Shown: one piece after another, positions 47,315-56,668 of the stretch | Position numbering within the stretch: position 1 is the first letter of the stretch | Layout: every line of letters begins with the position of its first letter | Origin: Marinobacterium weihaiense | GTDB taxonomy: Bacteria > Pseudomonadota > Gammaproteobacteria > Pseudomonadales > Balneatricaceae | Direction of reading: 5' to 3' | Length of the DNA: 64,000 nt | Assembly (NCBI RefSeq): GCF_019061305.1 | Contig: NZ_JAHQZT010000005.1 | Coordinates: 141,023-205,022, forward strand | Made by a program: the position numbers and the translations under genes | Notes under the pieces: model-generated | The model's input: only the letters and a program-made list of their open reading frames with translations | What the model was told of the DNA's origin: nothing | Databases searched by the model: none

Positions 47315-47659
47315 TCAGTCGCTCTTGCGTACGAGCGGTTGCCCTTCAAACTGAATGCCATCCCAGCCGGTGCGCATGAAGTTGCGAATGTTGCCGTGGT
47401 CGCTGCCATCCGGGGTGTTCAGAACATCACGGTAGAAGCGGCCGAAGCAGGCCAGGGTCTGGGCCTGATCCAGCTGCATCAGCTGGCCGAAGCCGAAAAT
47501 CTTGCAGGAACCTTCGTTCTGACCGGCTTCATTGAAAATACCACCATTGTTAAAGGCACAAGGCGTGTAGTCAAAGTACTCGCTGATCACGGCCTGGGTG
47601 TCTTCAAAGTCCAGGCTATCGTCCTGCCCGATGCAGGCTGCAAATGCTTCCGGTGTCAT
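47315..47659 (-). CDS. HopJ family protein
   Basis: 114-residue protein of the family named after a Pseudomonas type III effector, but which is widespread in free-living marine gammaproteobacteria. Recognisable are DTQAVISEYFDYTPCAFNNG, NEAGQNEGSCKIFGFGQL and CFGRFYRDVLNTPDGSDH. No secretion locus is nearby, so an effector role is unlikely; the function is unknown. Convergent with dinB. Confidence 0.85.
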   Translation of the reverse strand: MTPEAFAACIGQDDSLDFEDTQAVISEYFDYTPCAFNNGGIFNEAGQNEGSCKIFGFGQLMQLDQAQTLACFGRFYRDVLNTPDGSDHGNIRNFMRTGWDGIQFEGQPLVRKSD

Positions 47660-47806
47660 GTTTCAAATCCTCTTTCAGTCATGAAGTCAGTCTCAAGGCG
47701 GGTGATTATGCCGCTCAGGGCATGCCTTGCACAGCCCTGAATACGCGGACCTAAACCAACAGTGTCTCCTGTGCGTATCGACTTTGATGCAATAGGAGGC
47801 ATGAAC

Positions 47807-48127
47807 ATGAAAATAGCACTCAATGATGTGAAGAAGCAGCTGGGCCAGGTTGAGCGGTTGGTGCTGCGGGCGTTTGAAAGCAGTATGTATCTGGTTCAGG
47901 TGAAACTCATCCAGGGGGAGGAGCTGCTGAACGTGTGCGATGATCAGGGCACCATACTGCGCTTCAACAGTCAGCTGGATGCCAAGCTGCCGTTCAAGGG
48001 GCTGGGCATTACCGATACGGTGTTGGTTCATGAAAGCCCCTATAATGAGATGATCGGCATGCCGGCCGCAACCAAGCCAGAGCCTCTGCAGGTCAAGCTA
48101 TCCAACCCCGATGATGATTATTCCTGA
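47807..48127 (+). CDS. DUF6482-like small protein
   Basis: 106 residues of unknown function with a mixed alpha/beta composition (YLVQVKLIQGEELLNVCDDQG). ATG 47807 is chosen because AGGAGG (47794-47799) lies seven bases ahead; the ATG at 47801 would be too close. It is monocistronic with a hydrophilic acidic end (NPDDDYS). Confidence 0.65.
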   Translation: MKIALNDVKKQLGQVERLVLRAFESSMYLVQVKLIQGEELLNVCDDQGTILRFNSQLDAKLPFKGLGITDTVLVHESPYNEMIGMPAATKPEPLQVKLSNPDDDYS

Positions 48128-48252
48128 TGCCGCTTGAGCGGCTGGCCCCCCAAGCGGCTCGCGCCTTGAGTGCATTCAGGTTACGCTGGCGTGTCATCTG
48201 CCGGAGTTGCGTGATGGCTGTTTAAGCTTACGGTAGATGAAAGGGAGTATGT

Positions 48253-48660
48253 ATGGGGTTGTTGCTGGGTCCACTGGTGCTGTTCTGGGTAGGTATCGCA
48301 GCATTTTCGCTGCGCATGGGCTGGGTAATGCTGGAGGGGCGGGCCGACTTGATGGCGTTGTCGCTTGCGCTTGGAAGCCTTCTGGCATTCGCATACCTGG
48401 GGCTCGGCCTAAGCCGCTTCAGAGGGCTGGCATCACTTTGGGCGTTTGAGATTCCGCTGTTTTTTGCAGCGGGAAAACTAGTATCGGGGGCGTGCATCCT
48501 CATAGTGCTAGCATATCTGTTTACCCCGTTGGCTTCAGGTCCTTTGGTACTGAAAGCCTTTTTATTTGTGTTGGTGTTTGCGCTTTCAGCCGGAACGCTG
48601 GCGGGTGTATTCGGTGCCAACGCCTTCATGCAGCATTACCGAATAACGCCCACATACTAG
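48253..48660 (+). CDS. small integral membrane protein
   Basis: 135 residues with four hydrophobic segments (MGLLLGPLVLFWVGIAAFS, LMALSLALGSLLAFAYLGLG, FFAAGKLVSGACILIVLAYLF, LKAFLFVLVFALSAGTLAG). It has no known domain. ATG 48253 has GGGAG ahead (48242-48246). Function unknown. Confidence 0.7.
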   Translation: MGLLLGPLVLFWVGIAAFSLRMGWVMLEGRADLMALSLALGSLLAFAYLGLGLSRFRGLASLWAFEIPLFFAAGKLVSGACILIVLAYLFTPLASGPLVLKAFLFVLVFALSAGTLAGVFGANAFMQHYRITPTY

Positions 48661-48673
48661 ACTGCGCATACGC

Positions 48674-48698
48674 AACAGCCGGCGCAAGGCCGGCTGTT
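48674..48698. terminator. hairpin between membrane protein and metG
   Basis: Stem AACAGCCGG/CCGGCTGTT with a seven-base loop between convergent genes. No clear T run follows in either direction, so it is only a possible terminator. Confidence 0.4.
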
Positions 48699-48737
48699 GT
48701 TGGCATGACGCGGCTCGTTACCGCCGCTGCATGAATC

Positions 48738-50783
48738 TTATTTGATGCGCATGCCCGGCTGGGCGCCATCATGCGGCTCCAGAATCCACAGATCCTCCCC
48801 GCCGGGGCCGGCGGCCAGCACCATGCCTTCAGAGATGCCGAACTTCATCTTGCGCGGGGCCAGATTGGCGACCATAACTGTCAGCTTTCCTTCCAGGTCT
48901 TCCGGCGTGTAGGCGGACTTGATGCCGGCGAAGACGTTGCGGGTTTCGCCGCCCAGGTCCAGGGTCAGGCGCAGCAGCTTGTCGGCGCCTTCCACATGCT
49001 CGGCCTTGGCAATTTTGGCGACACGCAGATCGACTTTGGCGAAATCCGGGAACTCGATGGTATCGGCGATCGGTTCCTTGCTCAGCTCGGCTTCAGCGGC
49101 AGCCGGTGCCGCGGATTGAACCTGCGGCTGGGCTTGCAGGCTCTGCTTGGAGTCTTCGATCAGCTCTTCGATCACTTTCTCGTCCACGCGCTGCATCAGC
49201 GGCTTGAACTTGTTGATCTTGTGATCCAGTAGGGGCTCTTTGACGGCGTCCCAGGCCAGGGTGTCGATATTGAGGAACTCACAGGCTTTCTCGGCGACTT
49301 CCGGCAATACCGGCGCCAGGTAGCTGATGATGACACGGAACAGGTTGATGCCCAGGCTGCAGCAGGCCTGAACCTCTGCGTCCTTGCCTTCCTGCTTGGC
49401 CAGAACCCAAGGCTCGGCGGTGTCAATGTACTGGTTGGCCTTGTCGGCCAGGTGCATGATTTCACGCATGGCACGGCCGTATTCGCGCTTCTCGTAGGCG
49501 TCGGCCACCACATCACCCAGTGCAACGGCCTCCTGATACAGCTCAGCATTGGCCAAAGAGTTATCCAGCTGGCCATCAAATTTCTTCTTGATGAAACCGG
49601 CACAACGGCTGGCAATGTTGACCACTTTGTTCACCAGGTCGGCATTTACGCGGTAGCGGAAGTCTTCCAGGCTCAAGTCGATGTCATCAATGCCGGAACC
49701 CAGCTTGGCCGCGAAGTAGTAGCGCAGGTATTCCGGACGCAGGTGCTTGAGGTAAGTCTCGGCCATGATGAAGGTGCCGCGAGACTTGGACATTTTCTGG
49801 CCATTGACGGTCAGGAAACCATGGCAGAACACGCCGGTGGGGGTGCGGAAACCGGCGCCTTTCAGCTCGGCCGGCCAGAACAGGGTGTGGAAGTAGGCGA
49901 TGTCTTTGCCGATGAAGTGGTACAGCTCGGCATCGGAGCCTTCTTTCCAGTACTCGTCGAAATCGACGCCGTTCTTGTCACACCAGTTCTTGAAGCTGGC
50001 CATGTAACCGATCGGGGCGTCCATCCAGACATAGAAGTACTTGCCTGGCGCGTCGGGAATCTCAAAGCCCCAATAGGGCGCATCACGGGAGATGTCCCAT
50101 TCCTGCAGGCCGGACTCGAACCACTCGTTCAGCTTGTGGATCATCTGGCTCTGGACGTGTTCGTTGACCCAGTTGCGCAGGAACGCTTCGAAGTCACCCA
50201 ATTTGAAGAAAAAGTGCTCAGACTCCTTCTCGATCGGGGCGGCGCCGGAGATGGCCGAGTAGGCGTTTTTCAGCTCGGTGGGCTGGTAGGTGGCACCGCA
50301 GGCCTCACACGAATCGCCGTACTGATCCTTGGCGCCGCACTTGGGACAGTCGCCCTTGATGAAGCGGTCCGGCAGGAACATGTTCTTCACCGGATCGTAG
50401 GCCTGGGTAATGGTGCGACGGGTAATGTGGCCGGCATCGCGCAGGCGCTCATAAATCAGCGCTGAGAAGTGGCGGTTTTCTTCCGAGTGGGTCGAGTAGT
50501 AGTTGTCAAAATTGACCATGAAGCCGGCGAAGTCGCGCTGGTGCTCGGCACTGACCTGGTCGATCAGTTCCTGCGGGCTTTTGCCCATCTGGTCGGCCTT
50601 GAGCATGATCGGCGTACCGTGGGCGTCGTCGGCACAGACGTAGGTGCAGTCATGGCCACGCTGCTTCTGGAAACGAACCCAGATATCGGTCTGGATATAC
50701 TCGACCAGATGGCCCAGATGGATGGGGCCATTGGCATAGGGCAGGGCACTGGTGACGAGAATCTTGCGCTTGCTGTCGGACAT
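48738..50783 (-). CDS. metG: methionyl-tRNA synthetase
   Basis: 681 residues. The HIGH motif is in [14 protein letters not shown] and KMSKS in [11 protein letters not shown]. The zinc-binding knuckles are [18 protein letters not shown]. The C-terminal domain ([20 protein letters not shown]) is the tRNA-binding/dimerisation module found in E. coli MetG. It diverges from trmA. Confidence 0.98.
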   Translation of the reverse strand: MSDSKRKILVTSALPYANGPIHLGHLVEYIQTDIWVRFQKQRGHDCTYVCADDAHGTPIMLKADQMGKSPQELIDQVSAEHQRDFAGFMVNFDNYYSTHSEENRHFSALIYERLRDAGHITRRTITQAYDPVKNMFLPDRFIKGDCPKCGAKDQYGDSCEACGATYQPTELKNAYSAISGAAPIEKESEHFFFKLGDFEAFLRNWVNEHVQSQMIHKLNEWFESGLQEWDISRDAPYWGFEIPDAPGKYFYVWMDAPIGYMASFKNWCDKNGVDFDEYWKEGSDAELYHFIGKDIAYFHTLFWPAELKGAGFRTPTGVFCHGFLTVNGQKMSKSRGTFIMAETYLKHLRPEYLRYYFAAKLGSGIDDIDLSLEDFRYRVNADLVNKVVNIASRCAGFIKKKFDGQLDNSLANAELYQEAVALGDVVADAYEKREYGRAMREIMHLADKANQYIDTAEPWVLAKQEGKDAEVQACCSLGINLFRVIISYLAPVLPEVAEKACEFLNIDTLAWDAVKEPLLDHKINKFKPLMQRVDEKVIEELIEDSKQSLQAQPQVQSAAPAAAEAELSKEPIADTIEFPDFAKVDLRVAKIAKAEHVEGADKLLRLTLDLGGETRNVFAGIKSAYTPEDLEGKLTVMVANLAPRKMKFGISEGMVLAAGPGGEDLWILEPHDGAQPGMRIK

Positions 50784-50938
50784 CGTTGGCTCTGAGTCGG
50801 TTGAAGATAAAGTGGGTCATTCTACGCTTGATTGATCGCCGAATGAAGGCTGCCGGTGCCTGTGCTAAAATCCGCCGCCCGAGCGCGCATCGCCGGTTTG
50901 TCATTGCCGATTTTTATTGAAGATACAGAGGTTAGCCG

Positions 50939-52024
50939 ATGGCCCTTCCCCGCGTGGAGCCTGAACAGTACGACGCCTTGCTGGCGGCCAAGAAAGCCCG
51001 CATCGCCGACCAGTTTGCCGAGTTCGATCTACCCGAGATTGAAGTCTTTACTTCGCAGCCGCAGCATTACCGCCTGCGTGCCGAGTTCCGTACCTGGCAC
51101 GAAGGGGATGACCTCTACTATGTCATGTTCGATGGTGACAAGCGTACCCCCGTGAGGCTGGACAACTGCCCGATGGTGTCCGAACGCATCCACGACATGA
51201 TGTTCAAGCTGCTGGACGTGATCCGTCCGGATCCGGTGCTGCGTTTCAAGTTGTTCCAAATCGATTTTCTCAGCACCCTATCGGGTGAGCTGCTGGTGAG
51301 CCTGCTGTATCACCGTCAGCTGGATGATGAATGGGTCGAGCGGGTGAAGCCGCTGCGCGAGCAGTTTAACATCGACATCATCGGTCGCGCCCGCAAGCAG
51401 AAGATTCTGCTGGACCGCGATTTCGTGGTGGAAGAACTGAATATTAAGGGCCGGCCCTACCGCTACCAGCAGACCGAAAACGGCTTTACCCAGCCCAATG
51501 GTCATGTCTGCGAGAAGATGATCGAGTGGGCGATCGATGTCTCCTCCCATGCCGGCGGCGACCTGGTCGAGTTCTACTGTGGCAATGGCAACTTTACCCT
51601 GCCGTTGGCGCAGAATTTTCGCCGTGTGGTGGCCACCGAGATCTCCAAGGTGTCGGTCCGTTCTGCCGAGTGGAACATTCAGGAAAACGGCATCGACAAC
51701 ATCGACGTGCTGCGCATGCCATCGGAGGACCTGTCACTGATCCTCAAGGGCGAAAAAACCAGCCGCAAGGTGCAGGGACTGGCGCTGGACGAGTGTGAGT
51801 TCAGCACAGTCTTTGTTGATCCGCCGCGCTGCGGTCTGGATGAGCACACCGTGGAGCAGATCTGCGAATACGAGCATATTCTCTATATCTCATGCAACCC
51901 GGATACCCTGCATGACAACCTGCAGCAGATCAGTAAAACCCACAAGCTGGAGCGCTTTGCGATCTTTGACCAGTTCCCCTACACCGACCATCTGGAGTGC
52001 GGCGTCTATCTGACCCGCCGATAA
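50939..52024 (+). CDS. trmA: tRNA (uracil-5-)-methyltransferase
   Basis: Makes m5U54 (ribothymidine) in tRNA. 361 residues with the SAM site EFYCGNGNFTLPLAQNF, the catalytic cysteine in FVDPPRCGLDEHT and the general base region ISCNPDTLHDNL. No 4Fe-4S TRAM domain, so it is TrmA rather than an RlmCD-type enzyme. The small exporter gene follows 19 bp later. Confidence 0.96.
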   Translation: MALPRVEPEQYDALLAAKKARIADQFAEFDLPEIEVFTSQPQHYRLRAEFRTWHEGDDLYYVMFDGDKRTPVRLDNCPMVSERIHDMMFKLLDVIRPDPVLRFKLFQIDFLSTLSGELLVSLLYHRQLDDEWVERVKPLREQFNIDIIGRARKQKILLDRDFVVEELNIKGRPYRYQQTENGFTQPNGHVCEKMIEWAIDVSSHAGGDLVEFYCGNGNFTLPLAQNFRRVVATEISKVSVRSAEWNIQENGIDNIDVLRMPSEDLSLILKGEKTSRKVQGLALDECEFSTVFVDPPRCGLDEHTVEQICEYEHILYISCNPDTLHDNLQQISKTHKLERFAIFDQFPYTDHLECGVYLTRR

Positions 52025-52043
52025 GATGATGAAAGGAGGTCTC

Positions 52044-52487
52044 ATGTTGTATTTCTGGCTGGCACTGGCGTTTGTGGCCGGCATGATGATGCCGCTGCAG
52101 GCCGGTGTGAACAGCACCCTGGCGCTGCACAGCAATGGCGCGCTCTGGGCTTCCTGGATCTCTTTTCTGGTTGGCACGGCCGCGTTGCTTGGTGTCGTGC
52201 TGGCGATGCGCTATCAATGGCCGGTGGCGGCCGAGCTCCAGCAGGCGCCTTGGTGGGCCTGGACCGGTGGTTTCATGGGGGCACTGTTCGTGGCGACGGG
52301 CGCTTTTCTGGCGCCGCGCATTGGTGCGGCGACCATGATTGCCTTGCTGGTGGCCGGCCAGTTGATCATGTCAGTCATTCTGGACCACTTGGGCTGGGCC
52401 ACGTTTCCTGAGCACAGCATTAACCTGGGACGTATTCTGGGTGTGCTTTGCCTGCTGGCCGGGGTGGTACTGATCCGTATGTATTGA
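52044..52487 (+). CDS. DMT-family (YdcZ/DUF606) membrane protein
   Basis: 147 residues with five hydrophobic segments, opening MLYFWLALAFVAGMMMPLQAG; GGFMGALFVATGAFLAPRIG and NLGRILGVLCLLAGVVLIRM are family-typical. ATG 52044 has AAAGGAGG (52030-52037) ahead and is preferred over 52026. Substrate unknown; members of this family are small-molecule transporters. Confidence 0.82.
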   Translation: MLYFWLALAFVAGMMMPLQAGVNSTLALHSNGALWASWISFLVGTAALLGVVLAMRYQWPVAAELQQAPWWAWTGGFMGALFVATGAFLAPRIGAATMIALLVAGQLIMSVILDHLGWATFPEHSINLGRILGVLCLLAGVVLIRMY

Positions 52488-52514
52488 CGGGCTTGCCTTG
52501 CAACAGGGGATGAA

Positions 52515-52853
52515 ATGATGAAACAACTGCGTTTATTGCTGATATCCATGATGGTGCTGGTGCTGCTTGGCTGTAGTCATGGCTATGAAGGAACCTACAA
52601 GGTGGAGGTGTCCAGCGTGGGGGTGAATTTGGGTGAGCTGATGCCGGATACCCGTATCGTGATCGGTCGTGACTATCTGGAGTCCGATGGCGAACGCACG
52701 CAACTGGACGACATCTTCGTGCGTGAAAGCGGTGGCAGCCGGTATCTGGTACTGAAAACCGATGGTAAGGAAGATGCCTGGAAAATCATTGATGACACGA
52801 CGCTTGAACGTGGCAACGGGTTTGCCAAGGCGCGCATGACGCGGGTTGAGTGA
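52515..52853 (+). CDS. small lipoprotein
   Basis: 112 residues. A signal sequence with the lipobox LVLLGC places it in the envelope. The mature domain (YEGTYKVEVSSVGVNLG, DYLESDGERTQLDDIFVRES) resembles small lipocalin-like lipoproteins, without a named family. Follows the YdcZ-type gene by 27 bp. Confidence 0.7.
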   Translation: MMKQLRLLLISMMVLVLLGCSHGYEGTYKVEVSSVGVNLGELMPDTRIVIGRDYLESDGERTQLDDIFVRESGGSRYLVLKTDGKEDAWKIIDDTTLERGNGFAKARMTRVE

Positions 52854-52879
52854 ATCCTGCCAGCCGTCTCACCTGTGAT

Positions 52880-52908
52880 AATGCCGCAGTTTTGTCTGCG
52901 GCATTTTG
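52880..52908 (+). terminator. terminator after the small lipoprotein
   Basis: Stem AATGCCGCAG/CTGCGGCATT with a six-base loop and TTTT, 25 bp past the stop codon. Confidence 0.75.
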
Positions 52909-52939
52909 TGTCTGTATCAGGCAGCTGTCTAGTCAGGCC

Positions 52940-53560
52940 TTAGCCCTTGAATCCCTTGCCGACCACGTACACTTCGCGTGAGCGTGCACGCGAGGCTTCG
53001 GGCTTGCGGATCAGTACCGTATCGAAGTGTTCCCGAACCTGCTTGACGAATTCTTCGTAGCCTTCGCCCTGAAACGCCTTGGCGACAAAACTGCCCTTGG
53101 GCTTGAGCACCTGCTGCGCCATGTCCAACGCGAGCTCGATCAGATAGATGGAGCCAGCCTGATCGGCGGCGGCCACGCCGCTGAGGTTGGGTGCCATGTC
53201 GGAGATCACCACGTCCACGGGGCGCTCATCAATGACGCCCATGATCTCCTCAAACACGCTCTCCTCGGTAAAATCCCCCTGAATGAACGCCACATCGGGC
53301 AGGGCGTCCATCGGCAGGATGTCGGAAGCGATCACCGTGCCCTGTTCGCCAACCAGTTGTGAAGCGATCTGCGACCAGCCACCCGGCGCCGAGCCCAGAT
53401 CGATCACCAGCATGCCGGGCTTGATCAGCTTATCCTTCTCGTTCAGGGCCAGCAGCTTGTAACTGGCGCGGGAGCGGTAACCGTCCTTCTGTGCCTGTTT
53501 GACGAAGGGATCGTTGACATGCTCTTTGAGCCAGCGAGCACTGCTTTTGGAACGGGCCAT
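52940..53560 (-). CDS. rlmE: 23S rRNA 2'-O-methyltransferase RlmE
   Basis: Methylates U2552 in the A-loop. The 206-residue product has the SAM site [18 protein letters not shown] and the K-D-K-E tetrad in [23 protein letters not shown] and the start lysine region. It diverges from a SpoU-type methyltransferase. In enterobacteria the heat-inducible rlmE-ftsH operon is common, but ftsH does not follow here. Confidence 0.96.
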   Translation of the reverse strand: MARSKSSARWLKEHVNDPFVKQAQKDGYRSRASYKLLALNEKDKLIKPGMLVIDLGSAPGGWSQIASQLVGEQGTVIASDILPMDALPDVAFIQGDFTEESVFEEIMGVIDERPVDVVISDMAPNLSGVAAADQAGSIYLIELALDMAQQVLKPKGSFVAKAFQGEGYEEFVKQVREHFDTVLIRKPEASRARSREVYVVGKGFKG

Positions 53561-53691
53561 AGTTGTAAAAAACCATCATTGTGACTGAGTTGCGTATTGT
53601 ACGTGTTGCCTTTGCAAGGCGCCAAGGGGCTGGACTGACTTCACTCGACTGCGCCGTTATAATGCCACCCATTCACCAAGGCGAGACCGGC

Positions 53692-54414
53692 ATGAAACTG
53701 GATCTGATCAAAAAGCTGCAGCAGAAGAAATTTCGTACCGAAACCGGCTGTTGCCTGGTGGAGGGCGAGCACCTGGTGCTGGAGCTGCAGAAAGCAGCCC
53801 AACAGCAACCGAGCCTCAAGGCCGCCGAGCTGTATCTGACCGAGCAATATGCCGATTGGCAGACCGAGTTCAGGGTGCATGAAGTCACCGGCAAGCAGAT
53901 GAGCGCCATCAGTGCTACCAAGAGCCCTCAGGGTATCGTTGCAGTGCTGCCGATGGCCGCTGTTCGGCCGCCTGCCGGTGATCATGAAGTGGCGGTGTAC
54001 TTGCACGAGATTCAGGATCCGGGCAACCTGGGCACGATTCTGCGTACCCTGGCCTGGTTCGGCGGCTACCGTTGCCTGCTTAGTCCGGGTAGTGTGGACC
54101 CGTTCAACCCCAAGGTGATTCGCGCCAGCATGGGGGCGATTTTCCATGTGCCTCTGGAACTGGATGTCTCCCTGGAGAGTTTGGGCGAGCGTTTCCAGCA
54201 CATCGGCTGCCTGGACATGGCCGGCGAGCCACTGGCGTCGGATGCGTTCAGACAGTGTGACTGCTACCTGTTCGGCAATGAAGCCCGAGGTGTGCCCCGT
54301 GATCAACTGGAGCAGCTGGAGGCGCGCGCCTTTACCATTCCCGGTATCGGCCTGATCGAATCCCTGAATCTGGGCACTGCGGTCAGCCTTAGTGTGTATG
54401 AGCGCCAGCGCTGA
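53692..54414 (+). CDS. SpoU/TrmH-family RNA 2'-O-methyltransferase
   Basis: 240 residues. The knotted SPOUT fold is marked by EIQDPGNLGTILRTLAWFGG (motif 1), LFGNEARGVPRDQLE (motif 2) and IPGIGLIESLNLGTAVSL (motif 3). An N-terminal substrate-binding module (KFRTETGCCLVEGEHLVLE) makes it RlmB-like, but the target RNA cannot be named. ATG 53692 is used; 53581 lies inside the divergent region. Confidence 0.88.
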   Translation: MKLDLIKKLQQKKFRTETGCCLVEGEHLVLELQKAAQQQPSLKAAELYLTEQYADWQTEFRVHEVTGKQMSAISATKSPQGIVAVLPMAAVRPPAGDHEVAVYLHEIQDPGNLGTILRTLAWFGGYRCLLSPGSVDPFNPKVIRASMGAIFHVPLELDVSLESLGERFQHIGCLDMAGEPLASDAFRQCDCYLFGNEARGVPRDQLEQLEARAFTIPGIGLIESLNLGTAVSLSVYERQR

Positions 54415-55294
54415 GCCGCGCCCTTTCAGTCAGCCGGTCATTCGGCATCTGGCCTGGCTGTGCCGGGCCCCTCAGCTGTACCACGGAGACCAGACCTTCC
54501 ATCCGCGGGACTGGCTGCCGGCAGACCATGAGCAGGTCTTGCGCTACTGGGATCGTCACCCCGACAACCTGCCACCGTTGTTGCAGCCGCCATTCCCGCG
54601 CCGGCTGGGGTTGTATGTGGAGCAGCTGTATGCCTGTCTGCTGCAGGATCTGCTGGGCTGGACACTGCTGGCGCGCAACCTGCAGATCCGTGAAGGGCAG
54701 CGTACTCTGGGAGAACTGGATTTCCTGGTGCTGAATACCGCGACGCAACAGGTGGAACATCATGAAATCGCGGTGAAGTTTTATCTGGGGCATGACACCT
54801 GCGGGCGTGTGCGCTGGTACGGCACCAACACCCGGGATCGACTGGATCTGAAAACGGACCGCCTGTTGCAGCACCAGGCGCAGATGACCACGACTGCAGC
54901 CGGTCAGGCCTGCCTGGCGGATCTGGGGGTGATAGCGCGCCCTAGGGTGCGGCTGTTCATGCCGGGCTATCTGTTTCAACCGCTGGAGGGCCTGCTCCCT
55001 GTACCCGCTCAGGTCGCGCCGGATCATGGTGCGGGGCGCTGGTGTCATGTGGCGGATAGTGCAAGGTTGCCGCCGATGCATTGGGTCGTATTGCACAAAC
55101 CTCATTGGCTGGGCCCCTGGCAGCAGCCGGCCACACCTGAAATTGGCCTGTTACAACAGGTGGCAGAACAGGTGGAGCATGACGGCCGGGCGTGCCTGTT
55201 GGCGCGGATGGAGCCTGCACTGGAGGGCTGGCAGGAGACCGAACGCCTGTTTGTGGTGCCGAACGCCTGGCCTGGCAGCGCTTCACTGGGCTGA
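54398..55294 (+). CDS. DUF1853 family protein, PD-(D/E)XK-like fold
   Basis: 298 residues. The stretch RTLGELDFLVLN followed by VEHHEIAVKFYLG has the D...ExK pattern of restriction-like nucleases, typical of DUF1853. RHLAWLCRAPQLYHG opens the family. The role is unknown. The start ATG 54398 overlaps the end of the methyltransferase gene, so they are coupled. Confidence 0.83.
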   Translation: MSASAEPRPFSQPVIRHLAWLCRAPQLYHGDQTFHPRDWLPADHEQVLRYWDRHPDNLPPLLQPPFPRRLGLYVEQLYACLLQDLLGWTLLARNLQIREGQRTLGELDFLVLNTATQQVEHHEIAVKFYLGHDTCGRVRWYGTNTRDRLDLKTDRLLQHQAQMTTTAAGQACLADLGVIARPRVRLFMPGYLFQPLEGLLPVPAQVAPDHGAGRWCHVADSARLPPMHWVVLHKPHWLGPWQQPATPEIGLLQQVAEQVEHDGRACLLARMEPALEGWQETERLFVVPNAWPGSASLG

Positions 55295-56467
55295 GGGCAC
55301 CGGGGTCATCGGTGCCCAGACCTGGCCCAGCATGGCCAGCAGTTCGGCATGGTCCTGAATGCGTGCGATGCCTTTGATGTCGGCACTGTCCTGCAGTATG
55401 AAGGGGTCGGGTTGTTCAAGCCGTTCGCCCAGACGGTTGCTGAGCAGCACCATCGGCGGCTGGCCATGTCGCTCGCCCCGGCCCGTGACCAGTGCCAGTT
55501 CGCCATGCGTTAGCTGCACCAGTGTACCGGGGGAGAAAATGCCCATGATGTCGATGAACAGGCGCGCCAGCTCGGCATCGATAGTGCTGCCGCGTTGTTG
55601 GAAAATCTCGCGCAGGGCGTCACGGGGCGGTACCTGGTTGCGGTAGGCGCGTGGACGGATCATGGCCGAATAGCAGTCGGTGATCGCAAGCAATCGGGCT
55701 TCGGAGCAGATGGCGTCACCGACCAGACCGGCCGGATAGCCGCTGCCGTCCAATCGCTCATGGTGCTGCAGTACCGGCTTGAGCCATTGTTTGTCCGTCA
55801 CGCCGCGCTGTTTCAGCAGCTCCCAAGAGCGCTGCGGATGACGATCAATGATGCGGCGCTGGCGCTCGGTCAGCGGTGAGGACTGCTCGAACAGCTCCTG
55901 TTGAATTTCGTACATGCCTAGATCGTGGGTCAGAGCGGCGGCCACCACGGGCAGTCGTTCCAGCGAGCCCTTGCCCATGCGGCGGCAGGCCACTTCACAC
56001 ATCAATGCCGCATGCAGCGGGTGCACCAGCCCGTGAGGAGCTTCCACGATCAGCTGCATGGTGCCCAGCACGCCATCGGCTTGCTCCTCACACACGCCTT
56101 GTATATCCAGCACCAGCTGTAAGGTGCGGCGTATGAAGCGGTCTCCGTCATTGTTTTGCAGAAACAGGTTGAAGCACTCTTCTAGACGTTCCAGCAAGGT
56201 ATGGATGATGACAAAGGTGCTGACGCGATCGGTATTGACGTGCTTTGGTGCGGACGAAGATGTGTAGACCCCAATGGCCGGGATTTGAAAATAGTGGGCC
56301 TTGATATTGATCAGGCGCTCGATCTGCTTTTCACTTCGAATCAGTGCGCCTTCAGTCAACAGAAGAGTGCCCTGAGGGCTGTAGACCGACCAGGGCAGGC
56401 GTGTACCGACACGCAGCTCCAGGCCGGTCAGATTACGCTTGATCTCGCTGCGTTCCATGCAAGTCAT
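55283..56467 (-). CDS. HD-GYP domain cyclic di-GMP phosphodiesterase
   Basis: 394 residues. The HD motif AALTHDLGMYEIQ and the GYP motif HHERLDGSGYPAGLVG are intact, so hydrolysis of c-di-GMP is likely. An N-terminal region of about 130 residues resembles the DUF3391-like N-domain of similar proteins. A C-terminal extension carries PilZ-like features only weakly. Its stop overlaps DUF1853 convergently. Confidence 0.88.
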   Translation of the reverse strand: MTCMERSEIKRNLTGLELRVGTRLPWSVYSPQGTLLLTEGALIRSEKQIERLINIKAHYFQIPAIGVYTSSSAPKHVNTDRVSTFVIIHTLLERLEECFNLFLQNNDGDRFIRRTLQLVLDIQGVCEEQADGVLGTMQLIVEAPHGLVHPLHAALMCEVACRRMGKGSLERLPVVAAALTHDLGMYEIQQELFEQSSPLTERQRRIIDRHPQRSWELLKQRGVTDKQWLKPVLQHHERLDGSGYPAGLVGDAICSEARLLAITDCYSAMIRPRAYRNQVPPRDALREIFQQRGSTIDAELARLFIDIMGIFSPGTLVQLTHGELALVTGRGERHGQPPMVLLSNRLGERLEQPDPFILQDSADIKGIARIQDHAELLAMLGQVWAPMTPVPSAQ

Positions 56468-56609
56468 CGGGGGCTCTTGAGTAAATGATTCAATCGGGCG
56501 GCCAGTGGTTGCCGTATAGCGTGGGCCGCTACCCAGATGCTCATAATGACAGACGTGTCATCGATGAGCTACTAGTCTTAGGGTTATTAATTTGAGGTCC
56601 GGTCTAATT

Positions 56610-56633
56610 TACATGCATACATGTATGAATGTA
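56610..56633. promoter_or_regulatory. 24-bp near-perfect palindrome, candidate TetR operator of the efflux operon
   Basis: Arms TACATGCATACA and TGTATGAATGTA match as an inverted repeat at 11 of 12 positions, centred 48 bp ahead of the adaptor start. It resembles the AcrR operator of E. coli in its TACAT...ATGTA ends. A related repeat precedes the TetR gene. Confidence 0.7.
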
Positions 56634-56668
56634 AAATTGCGCCTCTGTTTCCAACCATCGGGAATCTC

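Noticed and set aside
47315..47659. HopJ protein as a type III effector
   Set aside because: No secretion genes or chaperone are nearby and the family is common in free-living bacteria.
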